A stretch of DNA of 64,000 bases from Rhodosorus marinus. Lineage: Eukaryota; Rhodophyta; Stylonematophyceae; Stylonematales; Stylonemataceae. The position numbers were made by a program, and so were the translations under genes. Every line of letters begins with the position of its first letter. Position 1 is the stretch's first letter. Location: positions 434,001-498,000 of the forward strand of contig JAMWBK010000009.1 of the NCBI GenBank assembly GCA_029953675.1. The letters are read 5' to 3'. Of this stretch, positions 44,231 to 54,348 are shown in pieces. The notes beneath the pieces are model-generated. The model was not told the origin of the DNA, did no database searches, and worked only from the letters and a program-made list of their open reading frames with translations.

Positions 44231-46740
44231 TCAGTTCTTCTTCACAATGTCCACGGCATCGTCTTCGTATTCCTCCTCCTCTTCCTCGTCCACCAAATCC
44301 ATCGATCCACGGTTGAACAGCTTTGTCGACACGCCTTTGAAGATCTGATTGATTCCTGGGAGCGGTTGCAATTCTCCCAGTCCCGCCATGCTTGAGTATC
44401 GCTGATGAGCTGCCAAATTTTCAAGGAAGTGCAGAGGTGTTCAGAGGAAACAAAAATTGGTATGTAGCTAGTCACTTTGCCAAAGTCCTTGCAAACAATT
44501 GACGGGCAGCTTACATATATCTCCCTCGCCCTCGCCGTCTTTTCCACCGGCTGAAGAGAAGCTGCTCTCCTCGGAGTACAGAATCGTTCCCTGTGTCAGT
44601 CCACGTATAAGATGCGCGGATCTGGAAGTATTCATGGTCGTTCCTGTCTCGCCAGTTACCGATCCATCTGCGTCGAAGAACGCTCTCGCGATTCCGTTCG
44701 TTGTATCTCCTGCCGATTTGTAGTAGTAGCTTCCGTCCTGGATCAACCGACAAGCCTGCACAGCAAAGCAGCAAAAGAAAACGACCAGTCGGCGAAAATT
44801 TTAGCTTCGAAATCAAACAGATGATCGCGGACAAAACGAAAACCACCGGTCTGGAACGTTGTCGTACCGTTTCGAACGTAAGCCCTTGGCCGACCAACGA
44901 CCATACAACAATCGTGTAGGTCATGAGAAAGAAGATATTGCCTGACGCAGAACTTATTGGTGACATAGTTCTAACAAAAATATCAAGCAGGGGAGAGGCC
45001 GGATTGTCGAAAGTCTCCTCTGTGAGCTGCATTCATCGAGATTCATGTACGATTAAACCAGCGACTATACTAGCCACTGGGAACCGACTTACCGTATCGC
45101 TCCCAAGGCGAGGGCGATCGTCAATCCTCCCCGAAGTCCACCCCATGTTAGAACGCCAATCGTCCCCGCTCGATAACGTACCTGCAAGTAGTGTGCTTTC
45201 AAAAAACCAGCTGATGGTGAAAGGTGTAGGCGACTGCGTTGATAGGAAATGACTTACGCTCGGATGTCGAAGTCTCCGTCCTAACAACTTCTCAGCCCAC
45301 AAAAGCATCGACAAAGAAAGCGTAATGCTCATCGCTCTCGAAAAAAGCGAGATGGGAATGATAGCAAGCATCATGATAAAGTACTTGCCCCAGCCAAGTA
45401 TCTACAATGAGAGCGGAAGAACCATGCAAGCTAAGCAACGATGATTCGGAAGTGGGTCTAACAAGGTCTGCGGTGCGTCAAACGTACGTCAGGCTGCCAG
45501 TAAATAGACATCAGTCCGATCATGAGGAACAAAACAGAGTTCAGCGTCTCGTCTATGAAACGCCAAAGTTGGTGAAATCCTTCAGCACCTTCTGGCGAGA
45601 ATCCGAATTCCTATATGCACGGAAAAAATTGATCATCATTCTCGTTAGGATCGAGCGACATCTACGGCACGACCGCGCCAGGTAAACGCGGAATATACTA
45701 CTGAGGCCCGTACCAGTCCATAATTTCCAATTAACAAACCGGCACAGATTGTAGCGAGCGGGATCGAAGCTCCGAGCTCAAGACACACTACCTCCAGCAT
45801 ACCGACCAGCACAATAGTTATAGTAATCTCCAGAACTGGCTCTGAGACTGCCTGGATGAGTAGGTACGCCATGTAGCCCATCACCAGGCCCAGTACAACA
45901 CCAACCTGTTTGAGGGGATACGAGAGTTTGAGCTTTCTAAATCAATCCTTTTCTTATCGGGTGGCTCCTTTGTACGGCGTTCCAGCGTACCACACATTCT
46001 CTCAGGAACACTTCAACGACTGCCCATAGCCTATCACTCACTGGCGCGTCGCCATGAACGGTAAAGTTGAGCATTCCGTAGTACAGGACCACACCTACTG
46101 CATCGTTGAACAGAGATTCACACCAAACAAAGTACCGCGTTGACTCGGAGATGAGGTCTGGCTTTTCGTTGAGTATGGAGGTTACAGCGACAGGGTCGGT
46201 TGGAGAAACAACTGTTCCGAACAACAGACAGATAGCGAAAGGCAACGGAACGATTCGTCGAAGCAGTAGCCAGGTCAGAGTTCCGACAAACAGAGTACTT
46301 AGGACAGTCCCACCAAGAGCGAGGGTTATGACTGTCGAGCGAACCTAATGGATGGGCGGAGCGAAGAGAACATAAGCGCTTTTTGAGCTTGCTGACCGCA
46401 TGAAAATGACCCAAGTGAGGCTCTGAGCATTTCGTACTCGGCCAAGCCGACCGAGATCAACCTCAATCGCAGCGGCAAACAATAAAAACCCGAGCATGTA
46501 GTCCATCACCAGCTCCGGAAAGTTCCGCAGGATATTCCGAAGAGCTCCCAGCGAGGAGGCGATATCCGAGTTCACCGCCTGCAGCAACATCAGCGCACCA
46601 CCCCAAACTACAGCGGACAAGGCCGTTACCACCGAAGGCGCCAGTTTGATATAATGATAATTCACCACCCGAATCAGTACCGTCCCGGACAAAAGGTACA
46701 TGATACTAGAAAAAATATCAGTCCCATCCGCATGTTCCAT
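44231..46740 (-). CDS. CPA1-family Na+/H+ exchanger (NhaP-like)
   Basis: Nine exons: 46740-46438, 46344-45991, 45905-45714, 45610-45488, 45401-45258, 45181-45093, 45026-44868, 44755-44515, 44409-44231; about 594 residues. It exchanges Na+ or K+ for H+. The NhaP/NHE signatures LLFGTVVSPTDPVAVTSIL (ion site), CESLFNDAVGVVLYYG and VLTWGGLRGGLTIALALGA are clear. The C-terminus has a soluble tail ending in an acidic cluster (DLVDEEEEEEYEDD). One junction fails: exon 6 ends in phase 2 while exon 7 (LTEETFDNP...) needs phase 0 or 1, so a base may be missing near 45027-45093 or a small exon was overlooked. The start at 46740 is the last methionine before the first helix; an upstream ATG at 46908 is possible. 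Confidence 0.85.
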
Positions 46741-47852
46741 GTTGGCTCTCTCTTCAAGATCCAGGAGAGCGTCAAACACTACCTCGAAACCAGAAAAATA
46801 AATGAGTCCCAGATCTCCACTATAGACCCCTTCCAAAACAACATGCAAAGAATCTAAATGAGGTCTTCCCTCGAAAGCTAACCGCAACTGCTCGGCCGCA
46901 AAGATCAAAAGTCAAGTCCTCTTCTTCCAGCTCGAGACATAGCGATACCCAGACATCCCCATCCAGACCTAACGGAAATTTGCCAGAATGAACCAACTTT
47001 AGTTTTTTGTTCTTAATTTAGAAGAGGAAATTGAGTACATGTATACCCCCACGTTCGCTAAATATTTTCATCATTATTTGTTATCGTAAATTTTATTGAC
47101 GTATTTCTTCCTTCAGATATTGTTAGACAGGGGTGGTAGGTGGGTATTGGACGTATGTTTGGTATACTTTGTTTGGGTATAGATTTGGTGTTGCTTAGGT
47201 GTCAAAGTGACCAGAAGCGAATCTCGAAGTTGAGTAAACTTTCCTCAATAGAGTCGGAGCCCGAAGGCTTGTGAGCGTCCATTTATCCTGTCAAGGAACT
47301 GGAAATAAACTCGATCAGTGGGTAACTGCCCTTTAGAGATTGCGGTTAGATCTGGTCTCCGGCGTTGTCGCTCATTTCGTAGTCTGCTTCCCTGACCGTG
47401 ATCCTCCGGTCTTTCATCTTTTTTCTTTCGGAACTGAATCTACCGTCTTCATGGAACTGATCTCTAGTAGGTCCGAGCATCCAGGAATTCTCTGCTTTTA
47501 CATAACCCGTATTGTACATAAGGAAATCTGGCCCCCCGCGGCGGCTCCTAGTGCTCCTTGTCGCGAAGTTGGACCTGAACTAACTTTCATCCCAAACGCG
47601 TCCTGGACCGTCCTTGTTATCTAAACCCTCCCCTGCCATGTTGCCAAGTTACATTTGAAGTACGTCGCTGTCCGCGATTATAGTTCGTTCCCCAAAAAGC
47701 GCACGTCGGTTGTTCCCACTGACTACGAATCCTCTTGAATTTCTAGACAACTTGCCTCATCCTTGCACCCCTCCACCTGTCATAGTGTTAAAATGCTCTT
47801 CGTCTATTGTTCTATGGGGAGGATTTCAGCTTGTCTTCTGCCACAGAACATG
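46741..47852. other. Intergenic, no gene supported
   Basis: Left part is the exchanger promoter. The ORF at 47340-47624 (plus) has no recognisable domain. The right part is the 3' flank of the next minus-strand gene. Confidence 0.45.
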
Positions 47853-48630
47853 TTAGCTATTCTCATCAACCGGAAATGTTGTCGAATCCATGTCCTCTTC
47901 ATCTTGCATCTCACGAAACTCCTCTGGACTGATCGGCCGGAATGCTTCAGTGCCAACTTTGTTCCCAAAGCTACAGATAAGACCACAGACGACGAATGAG
48001 TCAGGCTCACGTTTCCGTCTAAGATTGAGGTCGTTTCCGGCGTCTATCTCACCTGTCGTAGTAGTATGCCACATTCGAGAGCTGCCAGTCCAAAAGGGGG
48101 TCCACGTAATACTTATCAGCTGCGTTGGGAGGGACAATTCCGTACTCCATCTCCAACTCGCCGAACGTTTCGACGTTTTTCAAATTTACAAGCTCCGCAT
48201 CACCTACAGGGCTGATCAAAGTTCCCAAAAGTCGACGGGCAGATTTGAGAATCCACCCACCAACTAGAGTAACCAAACCGGTGCCCTCTTTGCCCAGCAA
48301 ACGTTTCCAAAAAGTCTCCATGTCCTTCCAAAATTGCTCATCAATAACTATTACAGTGCTCGAAGCCATGTCACTCCACCGCAGAGTTTCACTTGGGGAT
48401 GATCCATCTCCAGACGATTTTTCGGAACTCTTGTGTCCCTCGCCTGTTGATCGTGAGACCGAGTACCTCACTCTGCGAGGATTTGGACAGTGTTCCGTAT
48501 CCTTCTCACCCTCATGCACGCATAGAACAACAAGCCTTCCATATTTACAAGCTAGAGCGCGCGGCTTCGTACGAACCAGCCCTGCAGACACTGCAAAGGT
48601 CGAGAACCCCACACAACGCCGAACATTCAT
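47853..48630 (-). CDS. Unknown protein, possibly organelle-targeted, 231 residues
   Basis: Exons 48630-48053 and 47970-47853 (82-nt intron, GTGAGA donor, TCTGTAG acceptor, phase 2) join two frames into 231 residues. The N-terminus (MNVRRCVGFSTFAVSAGLV then TKPRALACKYGR) resembles an organelle transit peptide. The centre reads FWKDMETFWKRLLGKEG and a short hydrophobic patch (GLVTLVGGWIL); the end is acidic with a proline turn (AFRPISPEEFREMQ). I recognise no family. Plastid or mitochondrial location is inferred from the leader only. An internal ATG (MASSTVIVIDEQ) is an alternative start. Confidence 0.5.
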
Positions 48631-49616
48631 CCGACGTTTTCAACCAGCATGACACCTTGCTTCAGAAATTTTCATTCAAAGAACCAGGCCACTCCCAGCA
48701 AGAAGTAGCTCAACGCCAAACACCAACAGCATGAAAGTCCCCAGCAAGACACAGAGACGAAAAAAATCTCCCCGTCGACAAGGAAGACAATCGCAGCTAC
48801 CGAAAAACCGAACACAACGGGCTCCAACAACACCGTTCGGAATTGTAAACCAAAAAAGAAAAAACCAAAGCTGCCCAGAGGGACTTCAAAATCCTAAAAC
48901 CGAAGCGCTAGTGAGCAAAAAAGCCAGCAAGATTTTCATTCCCACAAAATCCCCCCAATACCTAAGAGACTTCTCTTTCCAAAAACAAAAGCGAAAACTA
49001 CTCCTCAACACTCTCAGATATTCCCACTCAACAAGATATCGATGAACGTGACCAACCGCTAAATTCCCCAAGCTGGAAAGTACGAACAAGGAACAAGGCC
49101 AAAGTTGTAGCGAACGATCTGTTGACGGAAGTTATCACCCCGTATAGCTAGGATCCTTGCTCACCGAACAAGACCAGGAGACGAAGAGAGAAACTAGTAA
49201 ACCCTCTTGTGGAGATATGTACTTCGGCTTGGTAGAGAGTGCTGCCGCCCCAAGGGAGCTTGGAGTTAGATCAAGAGTTTGGTTCTCATGTTAAGGAGGA
49301 AATCCGAAACAGCTGAGCTGCCTGGGTCCGAACTGGTAACCTCAGTGATGTCAGCGTCGCCTGCTTAGACAGGATGTTCCTTGTTTCCATCGAAGATCAG
49401 GATGTTGGCACGTCGGTCGCATCTCGACGGTTGGTAGTAGTTGTCAGCAAAGCTTCCTACGCCACGAGGAAGGTGTGCTTGGTATTTTGACTGACAAAAT
49501 GGGACTTGGCGAAGATCAAACGATCTCCTCTTCGGAATCAGGGATGCGCTTTGATAAAGAAGAGCGGTGCCCTTGACATCAACCCTGGCCATCGTGCGCT
49601 AGCTCATCGCTGAGCA
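48631..49616. other. Intergenic, no gene seen
   Basis: A-rich at 48720-48990; unrecognised ORFs only. Probably the promoter of the previous gene and the leader of the next plus-strand unit. Confidence 0.45.
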
Positions 49617-49793
49617 ATGGCTTCTAAAGGGAATCTAGAGGCTAAAGTGCCTTCAAGGTTGAGAAGCGAGCTGGAGGCTTTGAGCTCCAGAGCATTCGTC
49701 GAGCTGGAGGCTTTGAACTCCAGAGTATTCGTCGAGCTGGAGGCTTTGAGCTCCAGAGTATTCGTCAAGGCCAAGGTAGAAACAGCTTGTTAA
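49617..49793 (+). CDS. Micro-ORF, 58 residues with 11-residue repeats
   Basis: The ATG at 49617 has a favourable GCAATGG context and opens a complete frame to TAA at 49791-49793. It begins MASKGNLEAKVPSRLRS and then repeats the 11-residue unit ELEALSSRVFV three times with small changes, ending VKAKVETAC. The third copies of the hydrophobic positions would form a short amphipathic helix. No family recognised. It could also be an exon: AAG|GTAGAA at 49773-49778 and TTTTAG at about 49794-49799 would make a very short intron. It lies 150 bp upstream of the glycosyltransferase start, so an upstream ORF of that transcript is possible. Confidence 0.35.
   Translation: MASKGNLEAKVPSRLRSELEALSSRAFVELEALNSRVFVELEALSSRVFVKAKVETAC
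49668..49766 (+). repeat. 33-bp tandem repeat, three copies
   Basis: 'gagctggaggctttgagctc' begins at 49668, 49701 (one change) and 49734, a 33-bp period. Each unit contains CTGGAG...CTCCAG, a short internal inverted repeat. The period is a multiple of three and preserves the micro-ORF. Confidence 0.9.
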
Positions 49794-49942
49794 TTTTAGA
49801 AGCGGCAGCAGTCCGGTGTGAGGTACTTCTATGTCCAGACTTGGACGTTTGGATCTTCTTCCGCATGAGTTTGTTTTCAGGTTTACACGTTGTGCGGAAT
49901 TTTGTTTTGGTGGAGATAGTCGGGAGTCAGATAAAGTGAAGG

Positions 49943-51364
49943 ATGGACGCATCGCGAAGAAAGAGGAGAGTGTACCTACTTTTTGGATCTGGTGGTGGAG
50001 GCCACAAGGCCAGCGCAGAGGCGTTCAATACTGTTTGTGAGCGGCTTCTGTCCAATTCTCGCGTGATTGCCACAGGATCGGTTTGAACGTTTGACCAAGA
50101 TTTTTTTCCTAACGTCTTGCGCTGTTTATATAGTGAGTCAGGCTCACCCGGACTGGGAAGTGGGATTCTTCAACGCTTCTTCAATAGCCGGCATGCTCTT
50201 TGGGGACATGATTTATAACAAGATTCTTGAGAACAATCTCACCAAGCTCATTCCACTTGTTTATTTGGTCACCAGCTCCCTCCAGCCGCTTGTTGAGCCG
50301 GGGTTGAGAGAGCGGTTCATCAACCACTGGAAAACGGTTCCAGAACCGGATGTCGTGGTGTCCTTTGTTCCTTTCCTGAACGCTGTTATATGCGAGTCGA
50401 TCCCCAGCGCGGTTCACCTAACCATCTTAACTGATTTTGCTCACTCAAAGTTAGTTGTCCACAAACAACCGTGTTGAGAGGGTACCTGCCCACCGTGTTC
50501 TAACTGAGCTACTCTAAGCTTGTTCTTTCTTACTGGCAACGCTTATAGAGCTCACCCTTGGCTGCAGTCACATTTCCAAAACGTGCTCGTCGGTACCGAT
50601 CAAGCACGAGAGCAAGCCGCTGAACTTGGTTTCGCGCAGGACAGGATCATCCGTTTATCCGGTATGCTTGTCCATCCTAGGTTTTACAGTCTTCATACTC
50701 CTGTAGAGCTGGACGAGTTTCGGGCGATGTATGGACTTGAACGCAAGGCCATGACCTTTATGATCATGTTCGGATCGCATCCGCCGACGGAGTTCGTTGA
50801 AACGCTGGTGAAGAAGCTCTCAGAAAGAACAACGGAAACGGCAAACTGCATATGCATGTGCGGTAAAAACACCGATCTACGGGAGAGGTTGCTGATCAAA
50901 CATAGAGCCGGGGAATTACAGAGAACAGCGGTCATTGGATTCACAGACAAGATCCCCTTGTTCATGCAGATGAGCAACGTTGTCGTTGGAAAACCTGGCC
51001 CTGGAGTTGTTTCCGAAGCTCTCGTTTCTAGTGACCCTCTCATTCTACTTGTAAGTAGCGTCACGCGTTTTCGTCAGTGAACCTGTTCCTCCGTCCTGAT
51101 CCAGACTGTATTGAGCAAGCTTTCGGTTTTCTGTCGTAGGGAGCCAAGGGGGAAGTCATGCAACAGGAGTTGGACGTGTTAAGGTGGGTGGAAGAAAACC
51201 GTGCGGGGATTGTGGTGACAAGTGCTGAGGAGATCGCAGCTGTCACTGCGAGCCAGATAAAGCAGATGACAGAAAGCGTGCGAAACCTTACGCCCAACAG
51301 AGCAGTTTTTGAAGCTGTCATGGCGATGGATAGTATTCTTGGAGCCGGTGATCAGGGTCGATGA
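49943..51364 (+). CDS. GT28 glycosyltransferase, MGDG-synthase/MurG-like
   Basis: Exons 49943-50062, 50142-50449, 50549-51050 and 51140-51364 (introns 79, 99 and 89 nt, phases 0, 2, 0) give 384 residues. The family transfers sugar from a UDP donor to diacylglycerol or lipid II. N-terminal VYLLFGSGGGGHKASAEAF corresponds to the family GGGH glycine loop, HLTILTDF to VITDL, the linker VLVGTDQAREQAAELGF to the C-P-S-E-x-V segment, and the donor site reads VVVGKPGPGVVSEAL (family TKAGPGTIAEAL). MGDG synthase makes the main plastid lipid; this copy is divergent and has no obvious transit peptide from 49943. The first junction (acceptor GAGTCAG at 50141) is the weakest. It converges on the next gene, 96 bp away. 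Confidence 0.75.
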
Positions 51365-51460
51365 GGGCCATGGGCTGCGTCAAGGGTATCCATTCGTGTT
51401 CGTGTTAATGCGGAAACTCAAGAGGTGTGTTATTATTTAGAAAAGAAGAAGAGATTATCG

Positions 51461-52450
51461 TTAATGTCTGGATCCATGAAGAGGTTCTAGTCTAGCGCGT
51501 TTCGACAATCCGATGCGCAATCTGGGCTGATCTGGTCCAATCTGTAGCGGCTCGAAAACCTTGTCCGTATCCTTCGACCCAAGACCTCCGCGTCTGGTCT
51601 GCCCATTGAGCCCAACCCCATTGCTACCCTTGCCTTTGCTTGTTTTTAGACCCTGGATTATCATGTGACAGCAAAACTCAGCCACACTATACATCCGCTT
51701 AGGCAGTCTTGCCAGGGTTGCGTTGTTAGTGACAAGATGAGATCTGTACCTGTTTTCTAACCGAGTTCAGAGTCGGAGCTGCGGTAGCGCTCTCCTCCTT
51801 CTCCTTCTTCTTCTCTGGTCTTTTCCGTTTCGCAGGTGAACTAGCTTTCCTCTGCTTGGTATTAGCCTTCTTGTTCGGCTTTATCGTGTAATCGTCAGCG
51901 TCCGATCCCGATCCTATCACAACTTCTTCGTTACCTTCTTCGTCAGCTGAATCTGCTTCAAAGTCGGAGTGTTCCAGGTCATCTGTGACGGGCAAAAACC
52001 GAAACCGTTAAGTCACAAATCTACAAAACGAAGAGGTCAACGAGAACAGGCTGAAAACCGTTTACCTTCACCACTGTCCAGCTCTACATTCTCCTTTACC
52101 CCTTTCACAGCAGTCGCGGATCTGCTGGTTCTCCGCCCGCTTCTTGTTGTGTAGCTCGTCTTCTCACTATCGACACCACTAGCACCCCATGGCTGTCCAC
52201 TTTCTTTCTCTGGAGAAACCACAGGCACAATCTCGCTGAAATCCTCCTCAGCTCTCACTCCATCCTGCATTTCAGCCTTCTTCTTCCCACGCTTCTTCAA
52301 CAACAATCCATCCGATCCATTCTCCTCGACAGCGCACCCCTTTCCATCCTCAACCATCGCTTCAAACCAAGACAAAAATAGATCACCCTCACTCGGTCTC
52401 AGTCCTAATCTAGACAATCCCACAGTCTTCAGAATCTCAAAAAGGTTGCT
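51461..52450 (-). CDS. RAD51AP1-like recombination protein
   Basis: Three exons are firm: up to 52066, 51982-51750, and 51652-51461 (83- and 97-nt introns, phases 1 and 0). The last exon ends LRIGLSKRARLEPLHGS, closely matching the C-terminal RAD51-binding motif of RAD51AP1 (L-R-L-G-L-S-R-x-A-x-V-K-P-L-H). The middle is acidic then basic (DDLEHSDFEADSADEE, then KRKRPEKKKEKEE), as in that family. RAD51AP1 binds DNA and stimulates RAD51 strand exchange. The N-terminus is unsettled: an exon with MNSFVPSEVVSKTPPPEW (52641-52539) lies upstream, but its donor phase does not fit an acceptor I can find; the in-frame ATG at 52358 is a shorter alternative. Identification rests mainly on the terminal motif. 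Confidence 0.55.
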
Positions 52451-52865
52451 ACTAACCAAAGAAAATGCAAATGGCAGAAGGCAAATCCTCCAGTGTCCCA
52501 CTCGAAGCGAACAGAAAAGCGCAGAATTTTTAGCCCACCGTTCCCAAACTGTTTATCATTGACTTCATGGGACAGCAGCATCAACGCCCATTCTGGTGGA
52601 GGAGTTTTGGAGACTACTTCACTGGGGACGAAGCTGTTCATCAGCTTAGCTTTAGCAATGATAAGTTCTTGATCGATTGCTTGTCTTGATACTTGTTTTC
52701 TGTTTGAACAGCAGGAATGAAGACAATACAGGTGGCGTTTATCAGAGACTAAGCAATGAGCTACCGAAGACCCGACAAACGGTGCGGCCTCGACACAGCC
52801 AACATCCGGACGGCGTAGAAGTTTTGTCGATGCGAATCAGAAACGATAAGACTCTAGGGATGCTA

Positions 52866-53392
52866 GTTCTTATGTAGATGCTTGAAAAACTAGGTCTTAG
52901 AGTCGAACTTGTTACTGCTTTTCTGTTGGGCAGTAGACATCAAAAGGGCGAACAGGCTTCATCTGTACAGATCGCAAGCTTGGGAACACGCTAATACCTT
53001 GGGAGATGATGGTTCTTTTGGGGATGCTTCCATAAGTAGTTCTTACAATCGAACTTTATGCTGAATGATTTAGTGGGAGGGCAGCATAAGCGCTACATTC
53101 TGTGATGCAGCATCCTGCAAATAATTGCAAGCTTCATCGGTACAGAGATCATCAGCTTAGGAACAATAAGCTTGAGAGTGCTATACATATATATATATAT
53201 CTTCAACCAACAACTGCTTATTCAATATCTACTTGTTTTCACAATCAACGATACTTACAAGGCCCGCTACAGCTGACCTTGGGTCTTGGGATTAAGTCTC
53301 GTGCACCTGATATAGCTGTCTATACTGACTCCAGTTGCGCAGATTCAAAGGATCGAAAGTCGTTTGATGCGCGCGTGCGTTTTCTTATATAG
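52866..53392 (+). mobile_element. Degenerate Ty1/copia remnant with internal duplication
   Basis: The frame at 53300-53392 reads IAVYTDSSCADSKDRKSFDA, matching the copia RNase H motif (Y-x-D-x-D-W-A-G-x-x-x-x-R-R-S). Upstream, a block is duplicated: GCTTCATC(T/G)GTACAGA occurs at 52956 and 53131 (175 bp apart), and GTTCTTxTG at 52866 and 53012. No intact gene remains. Confidence 0.5.
53187..53200. repeat. (AT)7 microsatellite
   Basis: Seven AT units inside the copia remnant. Confidence 0.9.
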
Positions 53393-53851
53393 AGCGTTAG
53401 GTTAGATTTTACACGGTCTATACAAGAAAACGCGCATGCCCGTCACCGAGTATATATCTGTCGAGCAGCACGCATCAACGCGGAACCCAAAACCGCTTCG
53501 GTGCAAATCACAATCAGTAGGATCTATTTTGAGGGACTATTCCGTGCATGCTTCAACAACATGGTCTGAGAATCGAGCGTTCTGTTGAACGCAACTTTCT
53601 TTCGGAGAGCATTTATCAAGGCCAAATAACTTGGTGAGGAAATATACTAGTTTGAAGTAGACTTGCCAAACCACTCTAATTCGTGGCTTCTTTCTCACGT
53701 CCAGCTCTTCCAAACTAGTCACGCACTGGTCCACCGTGAGGTTGGGGAAGATGATATGTTCCGTCCTGCTCACTCTATGAGCAGGTGGAAAGGGCTAGAG
53801 AAGAGTTCACTTGAGTTTGCATCGTTTTTGGTCTTCTCCGAGATTCTCTTT
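53393..53851. other. Intergenic, no gene seen
   Basis: No coding signal other than the open leader frame of the LYR gene. Positions 53365-53435 hold a partial foldback (GCGCGTGCGTTTTCTTATATAG against TATACAAGAAAACGCGCATG). Confidence 0.4.
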
Positions 53852-54246
53852 ATGTCTGAGGTTAACGTTAGGGCTCTTTATAAGCAGATTCTCAGAGCTG
53901 CGAAGCATTATCCTAGCTCGAACCGGGAGTCGCTGATTGTAGCGATTCGCGAGGGTAAGGCACTTCGTTTCACGTTCGGAAGCGGAAGCTTCCGTTTTGT
54001 TGCTTGTTCATATTGTGATTGTAGACAATGTGCTTTTGACGTTGTTTCTATCTACCTTTTTTGCCTACGTTGGTTTTCTCTTTGGCAGAGTTTCGAGCGA
54101 GCAAGAATTTGGAAGGTGAGAAGCTGAAGGAAAAGATTCGCCTCGCCGTTTATGAGAAGAGAAGGTTGGAGTTTTGGGCGCAAGTAGTGGACAAAAAAGA
54201 TCCTCGAAATTTGAAGAAAGACACGGACATTGTAGTCGATCTCTAG
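53852..54246 (+). CDS. LYR-motif (Complex 1 LYR) family protein
   Basis: Exons 53852-53954 and 54089-54246 (134-nt intron, GTAAGG donor, TTGGCAG acceptor, phase 1) give 86 residues. LYR proteins are small mitochondrial factors that bind acyl-ACP and act in Fe-S cluster transfer or respiratory complex assembly. The signature is ALYKQILRAAKHYP (family L-Y-R with K replacing R), followed by the arginine-phenylalanine pair in IREEFRASKN and a basic helix. Which LYRM member it is cannot be told. It converges on the sterol oxidase, 102 bp apart. Confidence 0.75.
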
Positions 54247-54348
54247 GACATAAGAATATACTTTACGTTTGGGAAAATACCATACCCGCTGCTGCCAACT
54301 GAACAGGACCAGGTCCACGGATACTCTACAAAGGCCGCAGCTTCCTTT

